This document shows positions 19,900 to 28,394 of a stretch of DNA of 64,000 bases, one piece after another. The notes beneath the pieces were generated by a model. It was not told the DNA's origin, made no database searches, and saw only the letters and a program-made list of their open reading frames with translations. This DNA comes from Lyticum sinuosum (GTDB lineage: Bacteria; Pseudomonadota; Alphaproteobacteria; Rickettsiales; Midichloriaceae). The translations under genes were made by a program, and so were the position numbers. Numbering within the stretch: the first letter of the stretch is position 1; each line of letters opens with the position of its first letter. The stretch is from positions 412,984-476,983 of the forward strand of contig NZ_JARGYU010000001.1 in the NCBI RefSeq assembly GCF_034471385.1. The letters are read 5' to 3'.

Positions 19900-20373
19900 T
19901 TAGATTTTTCTAATTGGAATTCCCATTTCAGATAAGAGAGATATAGTACTTTGGCGACTATCAGAACGAAAAACCATTGTAATATTTATACCTCTAGTTT
20001 CATTGATTGAACTACGTGCATCATCAACTTCAGGAAATATAGTAACATCACTAAAACCACAAGAAAAAGCATTTTTAGTAATTGATTTTTCATTAAAACC
20101 TAAAAAATTTCTTTCTCTAAGCAAAGCAACATTTATAAACCTCTTGACAAAAGACCACATAATTTTATTTCTAAGCGTGACCTTTGCTCCCACTTTTTGC
20201 CCTTTAAATATACGAAAGGTGGAAATGCTTTTTTTAGCAATTGTTCTCAAAGGTCTTTGACCTGAGATTAAATACAAATCCTCATAATCTCCACTTAGCA
20301 CAACATAATATAACTTAGAAAGCTTAGTAGAATGAGAAGAAGGTGTTAGATCTGAATCTTTTAAATTTAACAT
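19900..20373 (-). CDS. rplE: 50S ribosomal protein L5, shortened N-terminus
   Basis: L5 links 5S rRNA and the P-site tRNA to the 50S subunit. The C-terminal three quarters are normal: ISGQRP (36-41), KVTLRNKIMWSF, FSDVTIFPEVD, RGINITMV and the terminal MGIPIRK. The N-terminus is unusual. About 37 residues precede ISGQ, against roughly 65 in Rickettsia or E. coli, and the conserved NMGVGEA loop and following helix are missing. The 114 nt upstream contain no in-frame extension or obvious frameshift remnant, so the protein looks truly shortened (157 residues instead of about 179). Confidence 0.93.
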   Translation of the reverse strand: MLNLKDSDLTPSSHSTKLSKLYYVVLSGDYEDLYLISGQRPLRTIAKKSISTFRIFKGQKVGAKVTLRNKIMWSFVKRFINVALLRERNFLGFNEKSITKNAFSCGFSDVTIFPEVDDARSSINETRGINITMVFRSDSRQSTISLLSEMGIPIRKI

Positions 20374-20487
20374 AAAAAACCTTATTTAATATTTGATATA
20401 ATCTAATAAAAATAACTAAAATTCTAATATAATTTATGCAAATTATTAAGTTTTAATTAAGAAAGAAGAAAATAAATTATTTTTTTA

Positions 20488-20880
20488 TTACATGAATGGC
20501 GGAGGAACAGCTTCTCCAGATAGTAAACAAACCCTATATTTATTTCCCGTTGAATCATATTTATAGCCAACTCTAGAAGGTTTACCAACTTTAGGGTCTA
20601 GCATAGCAACATTAGAAATATGAATTCCTGATTCTTCCATAACATGTTCAAATTCACGTTTTGATCCTCCTTGTTTAGCTTTTCTTTTTTTGATAACATT
20701 AACACCTTCAATACAAACTTTATAATCATACTTTATTTTTTTCTTAGAAAAAAATGCTGGAAATGAAATAACTTCTTTAACAATACCAGTTTTACCTTTG
20801 TGATTTCCTGATATTACAATTACTTTATCTCCTTTACGTATTTTTCTTTTAGTTTTTATTTTTCTCACTACGGAAGTCAT
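20488..20880 (-). CDS. rplX: 50S ribosomal protein L24
   Basis: L24 is an assembly initiator for 23S rRNA. The KOW motif KGDKVIVISGNHKGKTG (about 17-33) and the GVNVIKKRKAKQGG strand are clear. The product is 130 residues, longer than the usual ~105, owing to an insert after the KOW motif (ISFPAFFSKKKIKYDYKV) and a C-terminal extension ending VPPPFM. It lies between rplN and rplE in the conserved order. Confidence 0.95.
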   Translation of the reverse strand: MTSVVRKIKTKRKIRKGDKVIVISGNHKGKTGIVKEVISFPAFFSKKKIKYDYKVCIEGVNVIKKRKAKQGGSKREFEHVMEESGIHISNVAMLDPKVGKPSRVGYKYDSTGNKYRVCLLSGEAVPPPFM

Positions 20881-20966
20881 ATAAAAATATATTATTGAGT
20901 TATTTTATAATTTTTGAATTAATAAAATTAATAAAGTTAAATAATTTTTTAAATTTTTTTAAATTT

Positions 20967-21323
20967 TTAAATAACTTCGGGCGCAAGAGAAACAATTTTG
21001 GCATGTTTTACTTCTCTAGCAACGGGACCGAAAACCCTAGTACCTATAGGTTGATTATCTTTGGATATTAGAACAACAGCATTATCATCAAACTTTATAT
21101 AACTACCATCAGTTCTTCTTTTTTCTTTTACAGTTCTTACAAGAACGCCTCTACATACTGAACCACTTTTAACTTTAGAAGTAGGGGAACAATCTCTAAT
21201 TGATACAACAACAAGATCGCCAACAGAAGCACTATCTCCAGATCTTATTACATCAATACATTTAACTTTGTGTACTCCAGTATTATCAGCAACATTTAAT
21301 AAAGTCCCTTTTATAACGCACAT
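20967..21323 (-). CDS. rplN: 50S ribosomal protein L14
   Basis: The 118-residue product has the L14 hallmarks: LLNVADNTGVHKVKCIDV at the N-terminus, RTDGSYIKFDDNAVVLI in the middle and GTRVFGPVAREV near the end. L14 sits at the subunit interface and contacts 16S helix 14. The ATG is preceded by ATTTTTTAT. The gene is 102 nt after rpsQ and 86 nt before rplX. Confidence 0.97.
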   Translation of the reverse strand: MCVIKGTLLNVADNTGVHKVKCIDVIRSGDSASVGDLVVVSIRDCSPTSKVKSGSVCRGVLVRTVKEKRRTDGSYIKFDDNAVVLISKDNQPIGTRVFGPVAREVKHAKIVSLAPEVI

Positions 21324-21425
21324 ATAAAAAATTTATTACAGTTAGAAAAATATATAATAAAAAGCTATAAAATTTATAATTTTGTGATAAAAAAATAAAT
21401 ATCTATAAAAAATATATAAAACAAA

Positions 21426-21659
21426 TTAAATTTTACGTTCACATAAAAAGAACTTCTTTTTTGATATTTTTGTACAGGAAGAAACTACAACCTCATCCCC
21501 AACTTTAATAGAGTCACAAAGACTTTTGTTAATATGAACGAGTAGAACTTTAGTTTTCTTGATTAATTTTCTATATCTTTTATTTTCTACAAAAGAAGAA
21601 AAGCTAACTCTAGCAGTTGGATAAGAGATTCTTTCAACTATACAGTTTAATTTTTTCAT
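21426..21659 (-). CDS. rpsQ: 30S ribosomal protein S17
   Basis: The OB-fold protein S17 (77 residues, near normal). Recognisable features are the strand NCIVERISYPTARVSFSSF, the basic KRYRKLIKKTKVLLVHI loop region and DSIKVGDEVVVSSCTKISKKKFF near the C-terminus. It binds the 5' domain of 16S rRNA. Position between rpmC and rplN agrees with the conserved operon. Confidence 0.93.
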   Translation of the reverse strand: MKKLNCIVERISYPTARVSFSSFVENKRYRKLIKKTKVLLVHINKSLCDSIKVGDEVVVSSCTKISKKKFFLCERKI

Positions 21660-21756
21660 TTTTTATATATTGAACAATGTGGTATTTTATATAATTTATA
21701 TTATTTTGTCAACTCTCAAAATTCATTGAGTAAATATAATTATAACTAAATTTTAC

Positions 21757-21930
21757 TTAAATTTTACTTTTGCGAATATTAGAAGACAATTCCTTATAAA
21801 GTTCTCTCAACGAGGACTTTAATTGATGTAATTCTTTTATAGTTACATTTTTTTTTCCAATTTTAACACTCACTATAGAAGACTTGATTTCTAATATTTT
21901 TTTTCTTATAGATTTTATATCTGTATTCAT
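21757..21930 (-). CDS. rpmC: 50S ribosomal protein L29 (divergent)
   Basis: A 57-residue frame starting MNTDIKSIRKKILEIKSS and ending LYKELSSNIRKSKI. Sequence match to L29 is weak: only the two-helix, Lys-rich layout and the ELHQLKSSLRELYKEL helix are suggestive. The identification rests mainly on position, exactly between rplP and rpsQ, with 32- and 97-nt spacers. L29 lies by the polypeptide exit tunnel and helps dock trigger factor and SRP. The ATG is the first in frame. Confidence 0.8.
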   Translation of the reverse strand: MNTDIKSIRKKILEIKSSIVSVKIGKKNVTIKELHQLKSSLRELYKELSSNIRKSKI

Positions 21931-21962
21931 GTTAATATTCTTTTGAATGTTATTATATTTTT

Positions 21963-22370
21963 TTATTCAAAATTGTTTTTAACAAATTTAAATTTTTTTA
22001 TTGGTAGTTTGTAGGCAACTTTGCTAAAAATTTCTCTTGCTGTTTTTTCATCAACACCATACATCTCAAATATTATTGTTCCTGGTTTTACTTTAGTTCC
22101 ATAATATTCAACAGCGCTAGCACCTCCACCCATTCTTGTTCCAACGGGTTTTTTAGTGTATGGAGTATCAGTAGAACATCTAGACCATACTTCTCCAGAT
22201 CTTGATGTACCACGTCTAATAAGACGTCTACAAGCTTCTTTTTGTTTTTCTGTTAATATAAAAGGTTCTTGAACTTTCAGTCCAAAATCACCGAATGCAA
22301 GCTTATTGCATTGATAATTATATCCTTTTATTCTTCCTCTATGAACTTTTTTTCTTTGTTTAGATGACAT
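21963..22370 (-). CDS. rplP: 50S ribosomal protein L16
   Basis: The 135-residue L16 is complete, with HRGRIKGYNYQCNKLAFGDFG split near the N-terminus, RRLIRRGTSRSGEVWSR in the middle and the KPVGTRMGGGASAVEYYGTKV segment that faces the peptidyl-transferase centre. Its first codons overlap the end of rpsC by 11 nt, the only overlap in the operon. Bases 22156-22300 of this gene also exist as a degraded copy at 38775-38923 on the opposite strand. Confidence 0.97.
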   Translation of the reverse strand: MSSKQRKKVHRGRIKGYNYQCNKLAFGDFGLKVQEPFILTEKQKEACRRLIRRGTSRSGEVWSRCSTDTPYTKKPVGTRMGGGASAVEYYGTKVKPGTIIFEMYGVDEKTAREIFSKVAYKLPIKKFKFVKNNFE

Positions 22371-23061
22371 CTTTTAAATCATTTTTAAATGTTTTTCTAT
22401 ATATATAAACTTTCACTCCAACAGAACCATATATAGTTTCAGCAGTTGCAGCGCCTAAATCAATATTTGCACTTAAAGTCTGAAGAGGAATCTGTCCTTC
22501 TTTTACTTTTTCCTCTCTTGCTATTTCAGCACCATTTATGCGACCATTAACAATAATTTTTACCCCAATTATGTTAGTTATGCTAATATCGCCATTTCTA
22601 GTTGAAAGTTGCATAACAGATTGAGAAGCTGAACGTATTACAGATTTTACAGAAATTCTTTTTTCTATTTGAAGTGCAATTCTTTTTGCAACAATATATG
22701 CGCTGATTTCATTACTTCCAATTTCAATAACGCTAACAACAATATCCTTGCTATATTTTAATTTAAAATATTTTTTTATTTTATCTATTCCACTTCCAGA
22801 CTCACTATTTTTTGTTTTACTATAGGCGTTAATAATATGTGTAGGATATGAACAACTTATTACAACTCTTACCTTATTATCATTACCACTTCTAAGTATC
22901 TGAATTTCATCTATAATAGCTTTTTTAAAAGATTCTGTTATAAATTGTCTTAAATAGTAATCTTCTTGTAAAAAAGAAGAGTATATAACAGCTTTATTTG
23001 CATACCAAGAACTCAATCTTTTAGAGCCTCTGAACAAAGCTGGATGAACTTTATTCCCCAT
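22360..23061 (-). CDS. rpsC: 30S ribosomal protein S3
   Basis: S3 (233 residues) opens with MGNKVHPALFRG and continues with SSWYANK; the KH domain lies around residues 40-115 and the C-terminal domain shows the expected GVKIIVNGRINGAEIAR motif and the ISLGTATA-like region IDLGAATAETIYGSVGVKV. S3 lines the mRNA entry channel. The stop overlaps the start of rplP by 11 nt, which suggests translational coupling. Confidence 0.96.
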   Translation of the reverse strand: MGNKVHPALFRGSKRLSSWYANKAVIYSSFLQEDYYLRQFITESFKKAIIDEIQILRSGNDNKVRVVISCSYPTHIINAYSKTKNSESGSGIDKIKKYFKLKYSKDIVVSVIEIGSNEISAYIVAKRIALQIEKRISVKSVIRSASQSVMQLSTRNGDISITNIIGVKIIVNGRINGAEIAREEKVKEGQIPLQTLSANIDLGAATAETIYGSVGVKVYIYRKTFKNDLKDVI

Positions 23062-23096
23062 ATTTAATATATAATTTCATTACTTACAATTAATTC

Positions 23097-23462
23097 TTAC
23101 ACTTTATTTTCAATATAATCAAGTCCAATTTTTATAATTGAATATTTTTTATTCATTTTTCCAGTTCTTCCCCTTCCTTTTATTAAAATTCTTTTTAATT
23201 TTCTTTTTTGATTTACGATAATTTGGGAAATTTTTAACATAGATATATCTTTATACCCATAGTTGTTTTCCGCATTAGAGATAGCAGATGATATGGTTTT
23301 GATAATATCATTAGATTCTTTTTTCTTAGAAAACTTGAGTTTTAAAATAGCGTTTTGAACTGTTAACCCTCTTATCAAATCGCAAGTAAATTTTAACTTT
23401 TTAGCACTTTTTTTTATTAATGGACTACTACAAAGCATTAATTTTTTTTTTGTATCTGTCAT
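23097..23462 (-). CDS. rplV: 50S ribosomal protein L22
   Basis: L22 (121 residues) lines the peptide exit tunnel. Supporting segments are SAKKLKFTCDLIRGLTVQNAILKLKFSKK, ISSAISNAENN and the tunnel-hairpin RKLKRILIKGRGRTGKM with the conserved GRGR turn. The gene lies 97 nt after rpsS and 35 nt before rpsC. Confidence 0.95.
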   Translation of the reverse strand: MTDTKKKLMLCSSPLIKKSAKKLKFTCDLIRGLTVQNAILKLKFSKKKESNDIIKTISSAISNAENNYGYKDISMLKISQIIVNQKRKLKRILIKGRGRTGKMNKKYSIIKIGLDYIENKV

Positions 23463-23559
23463 TTTAAGAATTTTAAAAATAATATAAGAATTTAAAAAAG
23501 AATAATATAATTAGTTACAATAAAACAAAATAATAGTATTTTTGAATATAATAGCAATA

Positions 23560-23832
23560 TTATTTTCTATTTGAACCATGTCCATTGAAAGTTCTTGTTG
23601 GAGAAAACTCCCCGAATTTCCTTCCAACCATAAGTTCTGTTACATGAACTGGGATCATTTTTTTTCCATTATAAACATCAAATGTAATTCCTACAAATTC
23701 AGGTATTATTACAGAAGCTCTCTGATAAACACGAATCCCACCTCTACGCTTTTCATCTTTATGTTTTTTTACTTTCTTTAAGAGATTTATATTAATAAAT
23801 TTCAGTCTTCTTTTGTTAACTTTTTTTTCCAT
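23560..23832 (-). CDS. rpsS: 30S ribosomal protein S19
   Basis: S19 (90 residues) with the diagnostic RASVIIPEFVGITFDVYNGKK and HVTELMVGRKFGEFSPTRTF motifs. It sits in the 30S head with S13 and contacts the A-site finger. The N-terminal KKVNKRRLKF stretch is slightly shuffled compared with the usual MxRSxKKGP but the core is intact. Confidence 0.96.
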   Translation of the reverse strand: MEKKVNKRRLKFININLLKKVKKHKDEKRRGGIRVYQRASVIIPEFVGITFDVYNGKKMIPVHVTELMVGRKFGEFSPTRTFNGHGSNRK

Positions 23833-23882
23833 ACTTTTCTCTTATTTTTTATCTTCAAAATTAAGTTAATTTTTTTAATTAT

Positions 23883-24713
23883 TTATTTTTTACGACTTCT
23901 TTTTACAACAACCATGCTAAAATCTCTATTTCTGCGTGTTTTTTTACCTTTAGCTTTTTGACCCCAAGGAGAGCAAGGATGTCTACCACCTGATGTTTTA
24001 CCTTCACCACCACCATGAGGATGGTCAATTGGATTCATTGCAACACCTCTAACTTTAGGTCTGATACCTCTTAGCCTGCTTGCACCTGCTTTAGCTAAAA
24101 CAATATTTTGATGATTAGAGTTCGAGACAGTACCAAGATAAGCTCTACAATCCATATTAATTTTTCTAACTTCACCAGATTTTAGTTTTATTAAGCAATA
24201 ATTGCCTTCTTTTGCCATTAATGTTGCAAAACAACCAGCTGACCTTATTAACTGAGCTCCTTTTTGTGGTCTTAATTCTATATTATAAATTGTGCTTCCT
24301 GTTGGAATATGCTTTAAAAGCAAAGAACATCCTGGAGCAATTCTTTGACCTTCGCCAGATACATGTGTTATTTTATCTCCAACTTTGATATTCTGACAAG
24401 AGATTTCATATCTTAAAACGCCACTTTTTACATATTGTATTAACATTATGTATGCTGAACGATTTGGATCATATTCAATTCTAGTTACAACTGCTTCTTC
24501 ATTTAACTCATAAGGTTTAAAATCAATAATCCTATACTTTTTTTTATGACCTCCTCCTATTGATCTCACAGTGATTTTACCTCTAGATCTGCCTCCTGTT
24601 TTTTTAAGTCCGTATGATAAGGATTTTAAAGGTGGTCCTTGCCAAAGATCTTTTCTACATATTGAAACTTTTCCTCTAGTAGAAGAAGTAATAGGGTTTG
24701 TTTGTTTTAACAT
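23883..24713 (-). CDS. rplB: 50S ribosomal protein L2
   Basis: L2 (276 residues, normal length) is needed for subunit joining and supports the peptidyl-transferase centre. The SLSYGLKKTGGRSRGKITVR start, the SH3-like middle domain and the highly conserved RGVAMNPIDHPHGGGEGKT segment (catalytically implicated His) are all present, ending KKTRRNRDFSMVVVKRSRKK. Confidence 0.98.
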   Translation of the reverse strand: MLKQTNPITSSTRGKVSICRKDLWQGPPLKSLSYGLKKTGGRSRGKITVRSIGGGHKKKYRIIDFKPYELNEEAVVTRIEYDPNRSAYIMLIQYVKSGVLRYEISCQNIKVGDKITHVSGEGQRIAPGCSLLLKHIPTGSTIYNIELRPQKGAQLIRSAGCFATLMAKEGNYCLIKLKSGEVRKINMDCRAYLGTVSNSNHQNIVLAKAGASRLRGIRPKVRGVAMNPIDHPHGGGEGKTSGGRHPCSPWGQKAKGKKTRRNRDFSMVVVKRSRKK

Positions 24714-24796
24714 GATTTATTTTTTTTATAAAATACAAGTAATATAAATATAATTCTTAATAAAATAATTAATATTTAATAATATAATAAAAAGTA

Positions 24797-25099
24797 TTAG
24801 TTTTGTGGAAGTAATTCAATTTCATCAGAGAAACCAGAAATATTTTCAAATTTTACAACTGCTTTTTTACGACTACTCCTGAATCCTATTTTCCCATTAA
24901 AAACTTTTTTCTTAGCAGGAATATTAACAATATTAACAGTTATAACATTCATTCCCATTAATTTAAAGTATCTTTTAATATGATGTTTCGTCATTTTTTT
25001 ATCAACTATAAAAGATCTGAACAAACTAGTATCACCACCAGCAGTTGATTTTTGAGTAATATGGACTTTTTTTATAAAAAATTGAGAAAAATCTTCCAT
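24797..25099 (-). CDS. rplW: 50S ribosomal protein L23
   Basis: L23 (100 residues) lies at the exit tunnel and is the main docking site for trigger factor and SRP. The family's VxxxxxKxxIKxxFExxFxVKVxxVNTxxxxxK pattern is visible as MTKHHIKRYFKLMGMNVITVNIVNIPAKKK, followed by GFRSSRKKAVVKF. The N-terminal part is divergent. Position between rplD and rplB supports the call. Confidence 0.93.
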   Translation of the reverse strand: MEDFSQFFIKKVHITQKSTAGGDTSLFRSFIVDKKMTKHHIKRYFKLMGMNVITVNIVNIPAKKKVFNGKIGFRSSRKKAVVKFENISGFSDEIELLPQN

Positions 25100-25141
25100 A
25101 AATAAAATAAAATAAAAAACAAAAATTAAAAAAATAAAAAA

Positions 25142-25816
25142 TCAGAAAGATTTTAATGTATGTACTAAATCAGAAAATGACGTCTTATCAAAAATAAGTA
25201 CATCTGGTTTCATAATAGTAATAATATTAATATTTTCTATTGAAGCACATGAAACATATTTAATGTTTCTTGCATATCTAAAGTAATTTTCTGCACCACA
25301 AAAAATAGTTTTCTTAGCAAATTTTGGAAATGAATCTTTTAATATCACTTTATGAAATCCATTTAAGAGACTGGCAAATTCACCTGTTTTTTTTATCCCT
25401 GCAAATACATCATTGTTAAAAATAAAAATTCTATTTGAAAGTATTTTCTGATAAAACGCTGATTTTAAAGCTATTTTTTTTACTTTTTTATTTATTTTAA
25501 TTTCATATTTAACATTAGCATTAGGACCATGTACTTTATGCCCTTTTCTTAAACCTGCTGCTTTACGACTTCCACGTCTAGCTTGTCCTCTTCCTTTTTG
25601 TGGAGTTATTTTCTTAGTAGAAAAACTCATGTCTTTTCTTAATATAATACCCCTATTTGGAATCCTATGAGCATTAATATAATATCTATATGCCAAATGC
25701 ATTATATCAAGTCTTACGTTAATATTGCCATCAAAGGGATCATGTATCTCCTCTATTTTATTAAACTCTTTGTTATAAACAGAAAGAGTTTTACAAACAT
25801 TCTCTATATTTTTCAT
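25142..25816 (-). CDS. rplD: 50S ribosomal protein L4
   Basis: L4 (224 residues) with the tunnel-loop motif STKKITPQKGRGQARRGS followed by RKGHKVHGPNANVKYEIKINKKVKK and ALKSAF. In E. coli, L4 also represses its own S10 operon by binding the leader; nothing in the sequence shows whether that control exists here. The N-terminus is preceded by ATTAAGTTTTATT. Confidence 0.95.
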   Translation of the reverse strand: MKNIENVCKTLSVYNKEFNKIEEIHDPFDGNINVRLDIMHLAYRYYINAHRIPNRGIILRKDMSFSTKKITPQKGRGQARRGSRKAAGLRKGHKVHGPNANVKYEIKINKKVKKIALKSAFYQKILSNRIFIFNNDVFAGIKKTGEFASLLNGFHKVILKDSFPKFAKKTIFCGAENYFRYARNIKYVSCASIENINIITIMKPDVLIFDKTSFSDLVHTLKSF

Positions 25817-25916
25817 AATAAAACTTAATTTTTTCTAAATTTTTATGTGTAAAAGTATTATGATATTTTTTTTAGAATTTTTTACTTTTTTTTAATTAAA
25901 ATCTAATTAATTAGAG

Positions 25917-26615
25917 TCAAATTCTTAAAAAAGACATATTCCATCCAAAAGGTAAAAAATGCTTAGAAGGATAAATTTTTATAACTTTTCCTTTAGGTCC
26001 TGGAATTGAACCACTAATAGCAATAAGACGAGATTCACAATCAACATCAACAATTTTGAGATTTTTTATAGTAACTAATTTATTACCATCTTTTCCTGCC
26101 ATTTTTTTGTTTTTAAAAACTTTTCCTGGATCTTGTCTTTGTCCTGTAGAACCATGAGCTCTTTTGACACGAGATGCATTATTACTATCATTTCCCTTAA
26201 AACCATGTCTTTTTATAACTCCACAAAATTGTTTTCCAAGAGAGATAGCTTGAACATCTACAATGGAATCTTCCTTAAATGAAGAAATATCAAGCACTTT
26301 ATTTAAAAACTTGTGATTGATATCATTAATATCAGAAGTATCAAGCGTATTAATCTTACATTCATATCTTTTTATATATAAAAGAGATCCTATTCTTTCT
26401 AGTTCAACTCTTTGTGGTTTGTTTATCTTAGAAGGATTTTTTGCTTTTATACATCCAAGAAGAAATTTAGTACCATTTCTAAAACCAATTATAGCATTAT
26501 CACTTATTTCAACCAAAGTGACACAAACACTTTGACCATTTTTAAATAACCTAGTCATACCACGTTTTACGCCTAAAACTGGTCCTAGTATATTAGCTGA
26601 TACAGTATCATTCAT
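25917..26615 (-). CDS. rplC: 50S ribosomal protein L3
   Basis: L3 (232 residues) starts with LGVKRGMTRLFKNGQSVCVTL and has the conserved central loop RVKRAHGSTGQRQDPGKVFKNKKMAG that reaches to the peptidyl-transferase centre. The VKRHGFKG motif, with the Gln/Arg methylation loop nearby, is also present. L3 is a 50S assembly initiator. It lies 22 nt after rpsJ. Confidence 0.97.
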   Translation of the reverse strand: MNDTVSANILGPVLGVKRGMTRLFKNGQSVCVTLVEISDNAIIGFRNGTKFLLGCIKAKNPSKINKPQRVELERIGSLLYIKRYECKINTLDTSDINDINHKFLNKVLDISSFKEDSIVDVQAISLGKQFCGVIKRHGFKGNDSNNASRVKRAHGSTGQRQDPGKVFKNKKMAGKDGNKLVTIKNLKIVDVDCESRLIAISGSIPGPKGKVIKIYPSKHFLPFGWNMSFLRI

Positions 26616-26637
26616 TTTTTTTAATTAAATAATATTA

Positions 26638-26955
26638 TTAACTATTAGTATTTTCCTCACCTACGAGTTTAATGTATACTTCAATACCATGGGGTAATTC
26701 CATACGCATCAAAGAAGACATACTACCAGCATCTGGTCGTATCCATAAAACCCTCTTATGTTTTCTTAGCTCATATCTTTCCTTCGAATAACCATAAGCA
26801 TGAGTTGCTTTATTAATAACAAATCTTTTAATTTTGGTTGGCATTGGCACAACAGAATTTAGACCATCTCCAACTATTTCAACAATCCCAGCAACAGCTT
26901 TGTCTAAAAGACGATGATCGTATGATTTTAATTCTAATCTAATAACTTGACTCAT
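26638..26955 (-). CDS. rpsJ: 30S ribosomal protein S10
   Basis: S10 (105 residues) in the 30S head; in other bacteria it also acts as NusE in antitermination. Motifs: RLELKSYDHRLLDKAV, GDGLNSVVPMPTKIKRFVINKA and KRVLWIRPDAGSMSSLMRMELPHGIEVYIKL. It directly follows tuf (53 nt), the standard alphaproteobacterial arrangement. Confidence 0.97.
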   Translation of the reverse strand: MSQVIRLELKSYDHRLLDKAVAGIVEIVGDGLNSVVPMPTKIKRFVINKATHAYGYSKERYELRKHKRVLWIRPDAGSMSSLMRMELPHGIEVYIKLVGEENTNS

Positions 26956-27008
26956 TATCTATTATTTTTTTTATAAATTAAAAATATTTTCTATTAGAAT
27001 TAAAATTA

Positions 27009-28187
27009 TTAGCTGATAATTTTAGTAACTATACCGTTAGCAACAGTTTTACCTCCTTCTCTTACAGCAAATCTTAAACTTTCGTTCACAACAACCGGAG
27101 ATATGAGCTTAACTGTAACTTCAGCATTTTCACCAGGCATTACAGCAAGTTGATCCTGTTTTAGTTGAATAGCACCAGTAACATCAGTTGTTCTAATAAA
27201 AAATTGAGGGCGATAATTTGATTCAAAAGGAGTATGTCTACCACCTTCTTCTTTTGATAAAACATAGATTTCTGCTGCAAACTCAGTATGAGATTTAACT
27301 GATCCAACTTTTGCTAAACCTTGACCACGACAAACATCATCTTTAGAAACTCCTCTGAGTAAAATCCCAACATTATGACCTGCTTCTCCTTTTTCGAGAG
27401 ATTTTCTAAACATTTCAACACCTGTACAAGTAGTTTGTATTTTTTTATCAAACCCTATGATTTCAACTGAATCACCAACTTTTATTACTCCAGATTCAAT
27501 ACGACCAGTAACAACTGTTCCACGGCCACCTATTGTGAATACGTCTTCTATAGGCATATAAAAATCTCCATCTATTTTACGTGGAGGAACAGGCATTTCA
27601 TCAAGATGCTGTACAAGTTTGATTATACTATCCTTACCTAATTTATCATTAGAGCCATCAAGAGCACATGTTGCAGATCCAACAACAAAAGGCGTATTAT
27701 CACCATCATAGCCATTCAAAGAGAGGAGTTCCCTCACTTCCATTTCTACTAAGCTAATCAGCTCCTCATCATCAACAACATCAGCTTTGTTTAAATAAAC
27801 AACAAAATTTTTTATACCAACTTGCCTTGATAAAAGAACATGCTCTTTAGTTTGTGGCATTGGACCATCTGTTACACTAACAACAAGTATAGCACCATCC
27901 ATTTGAGCTGCTCCTGTTATCATATTTTTAATATAATCTTTATGTCCAGGACAATCAACATGGCTATAATGTCTGGTTTCACTCTCATATTCAACATGAG
28001 CAGTGGATATTGTGATTCCACGCTCTCTTTCTTCTCTTGATTTATCTATGTTAGAATAATCTATAAATTTATTAGCAGAACTCATAGCTGCCATAACTTT
28101 AGTTATAGCGGCTGTTAGTGTTGTTTTACCATGATCAACATGTCCTATAGTTCCGACATTCATATGCAATTTTGCTCCAGAACTCAT
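27009..28187 (-). CDS. tuf: Elongation factor Tu
   Basis: EF-Tu (392 residues) delivers aminoacyl-tRNA to the ribosome. The GTPase motifs are GHVDHGKT (15-22), DCPGH (78-82) and NKAD (133-136); domains 2 and 3 are normal, with GRGTVVTGRIE and MPGENAEVTV. Only one copy is seen in the window. It lies 207 nt after fusA, enough for its own promoter. The start codon of this highly expressed gene is preceded by TTTATATTTTTAT, with no Shine-Dalgarno element. Confidence 0.98.
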   Translation of the reverse strand: MSSGAKLHMNVGTIGHVDHGKTTLTAAITKVMAAMSSANKFIDYSNIDKSREERERGITISTAHVEYESETRHYSHVDCPGHKDYIKNMITGAAQMDGAILVVSVTDGPMPQTKEHVLLSRQVGIKNFVVYLNKADVVDDEELISLVEMEVRELLSLNGYDGDNTPFVVGSATCALDGSNDKLGKDSIIKLVQHLDEMPVPPRKIDGDFYMPIEDVFTIGGRGTVVTGRIESGVIKVGDSVEIIGFDKKIQTTCTGVEMFRKSLEKGEAGHNVGILLRGVSKDDVCRGQGLAKVGSVKSHTEFAAEIYVLSKEEGGRHTPFESNYRPQFFIRTTDVTGAIQLKQDQLAVMPGENAEVTVKLISPVVVNESLRFAVREGGKTVANGIVTKIIS

Positions 28188-28394
28188 ATAAAAATATAAA
28201 CAAATAAAATTAATTAAATGAAAACAATCTCAATTACTTTTCTATATTATTTTTAGCAACAAAGCAACATATATTTTTGATTATATTGTCAAGCAATGTT
28301 TTTAATTAATATTTTTTCTTAAAATCTTTTTAATTAATTTATTTTTTTATTATATTTATTAATATCAAATATAATATTTGATATATACTTATCA
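28188..28394 (-). promoter_or_regulatory. fusA-tuf spacer with possible tuf promoter
   Basis: The 207-nt spacer contains a minus-strand TTGACA (complement of 28287-28292), about 100 nt before the tuf start, in an AT-rich context with TATA-like hexamers downstream. I cannot fix the -10 (the best one gives a short spacer), so a separate tuf promoter is plausible but not proven. Confidence 0.35.
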
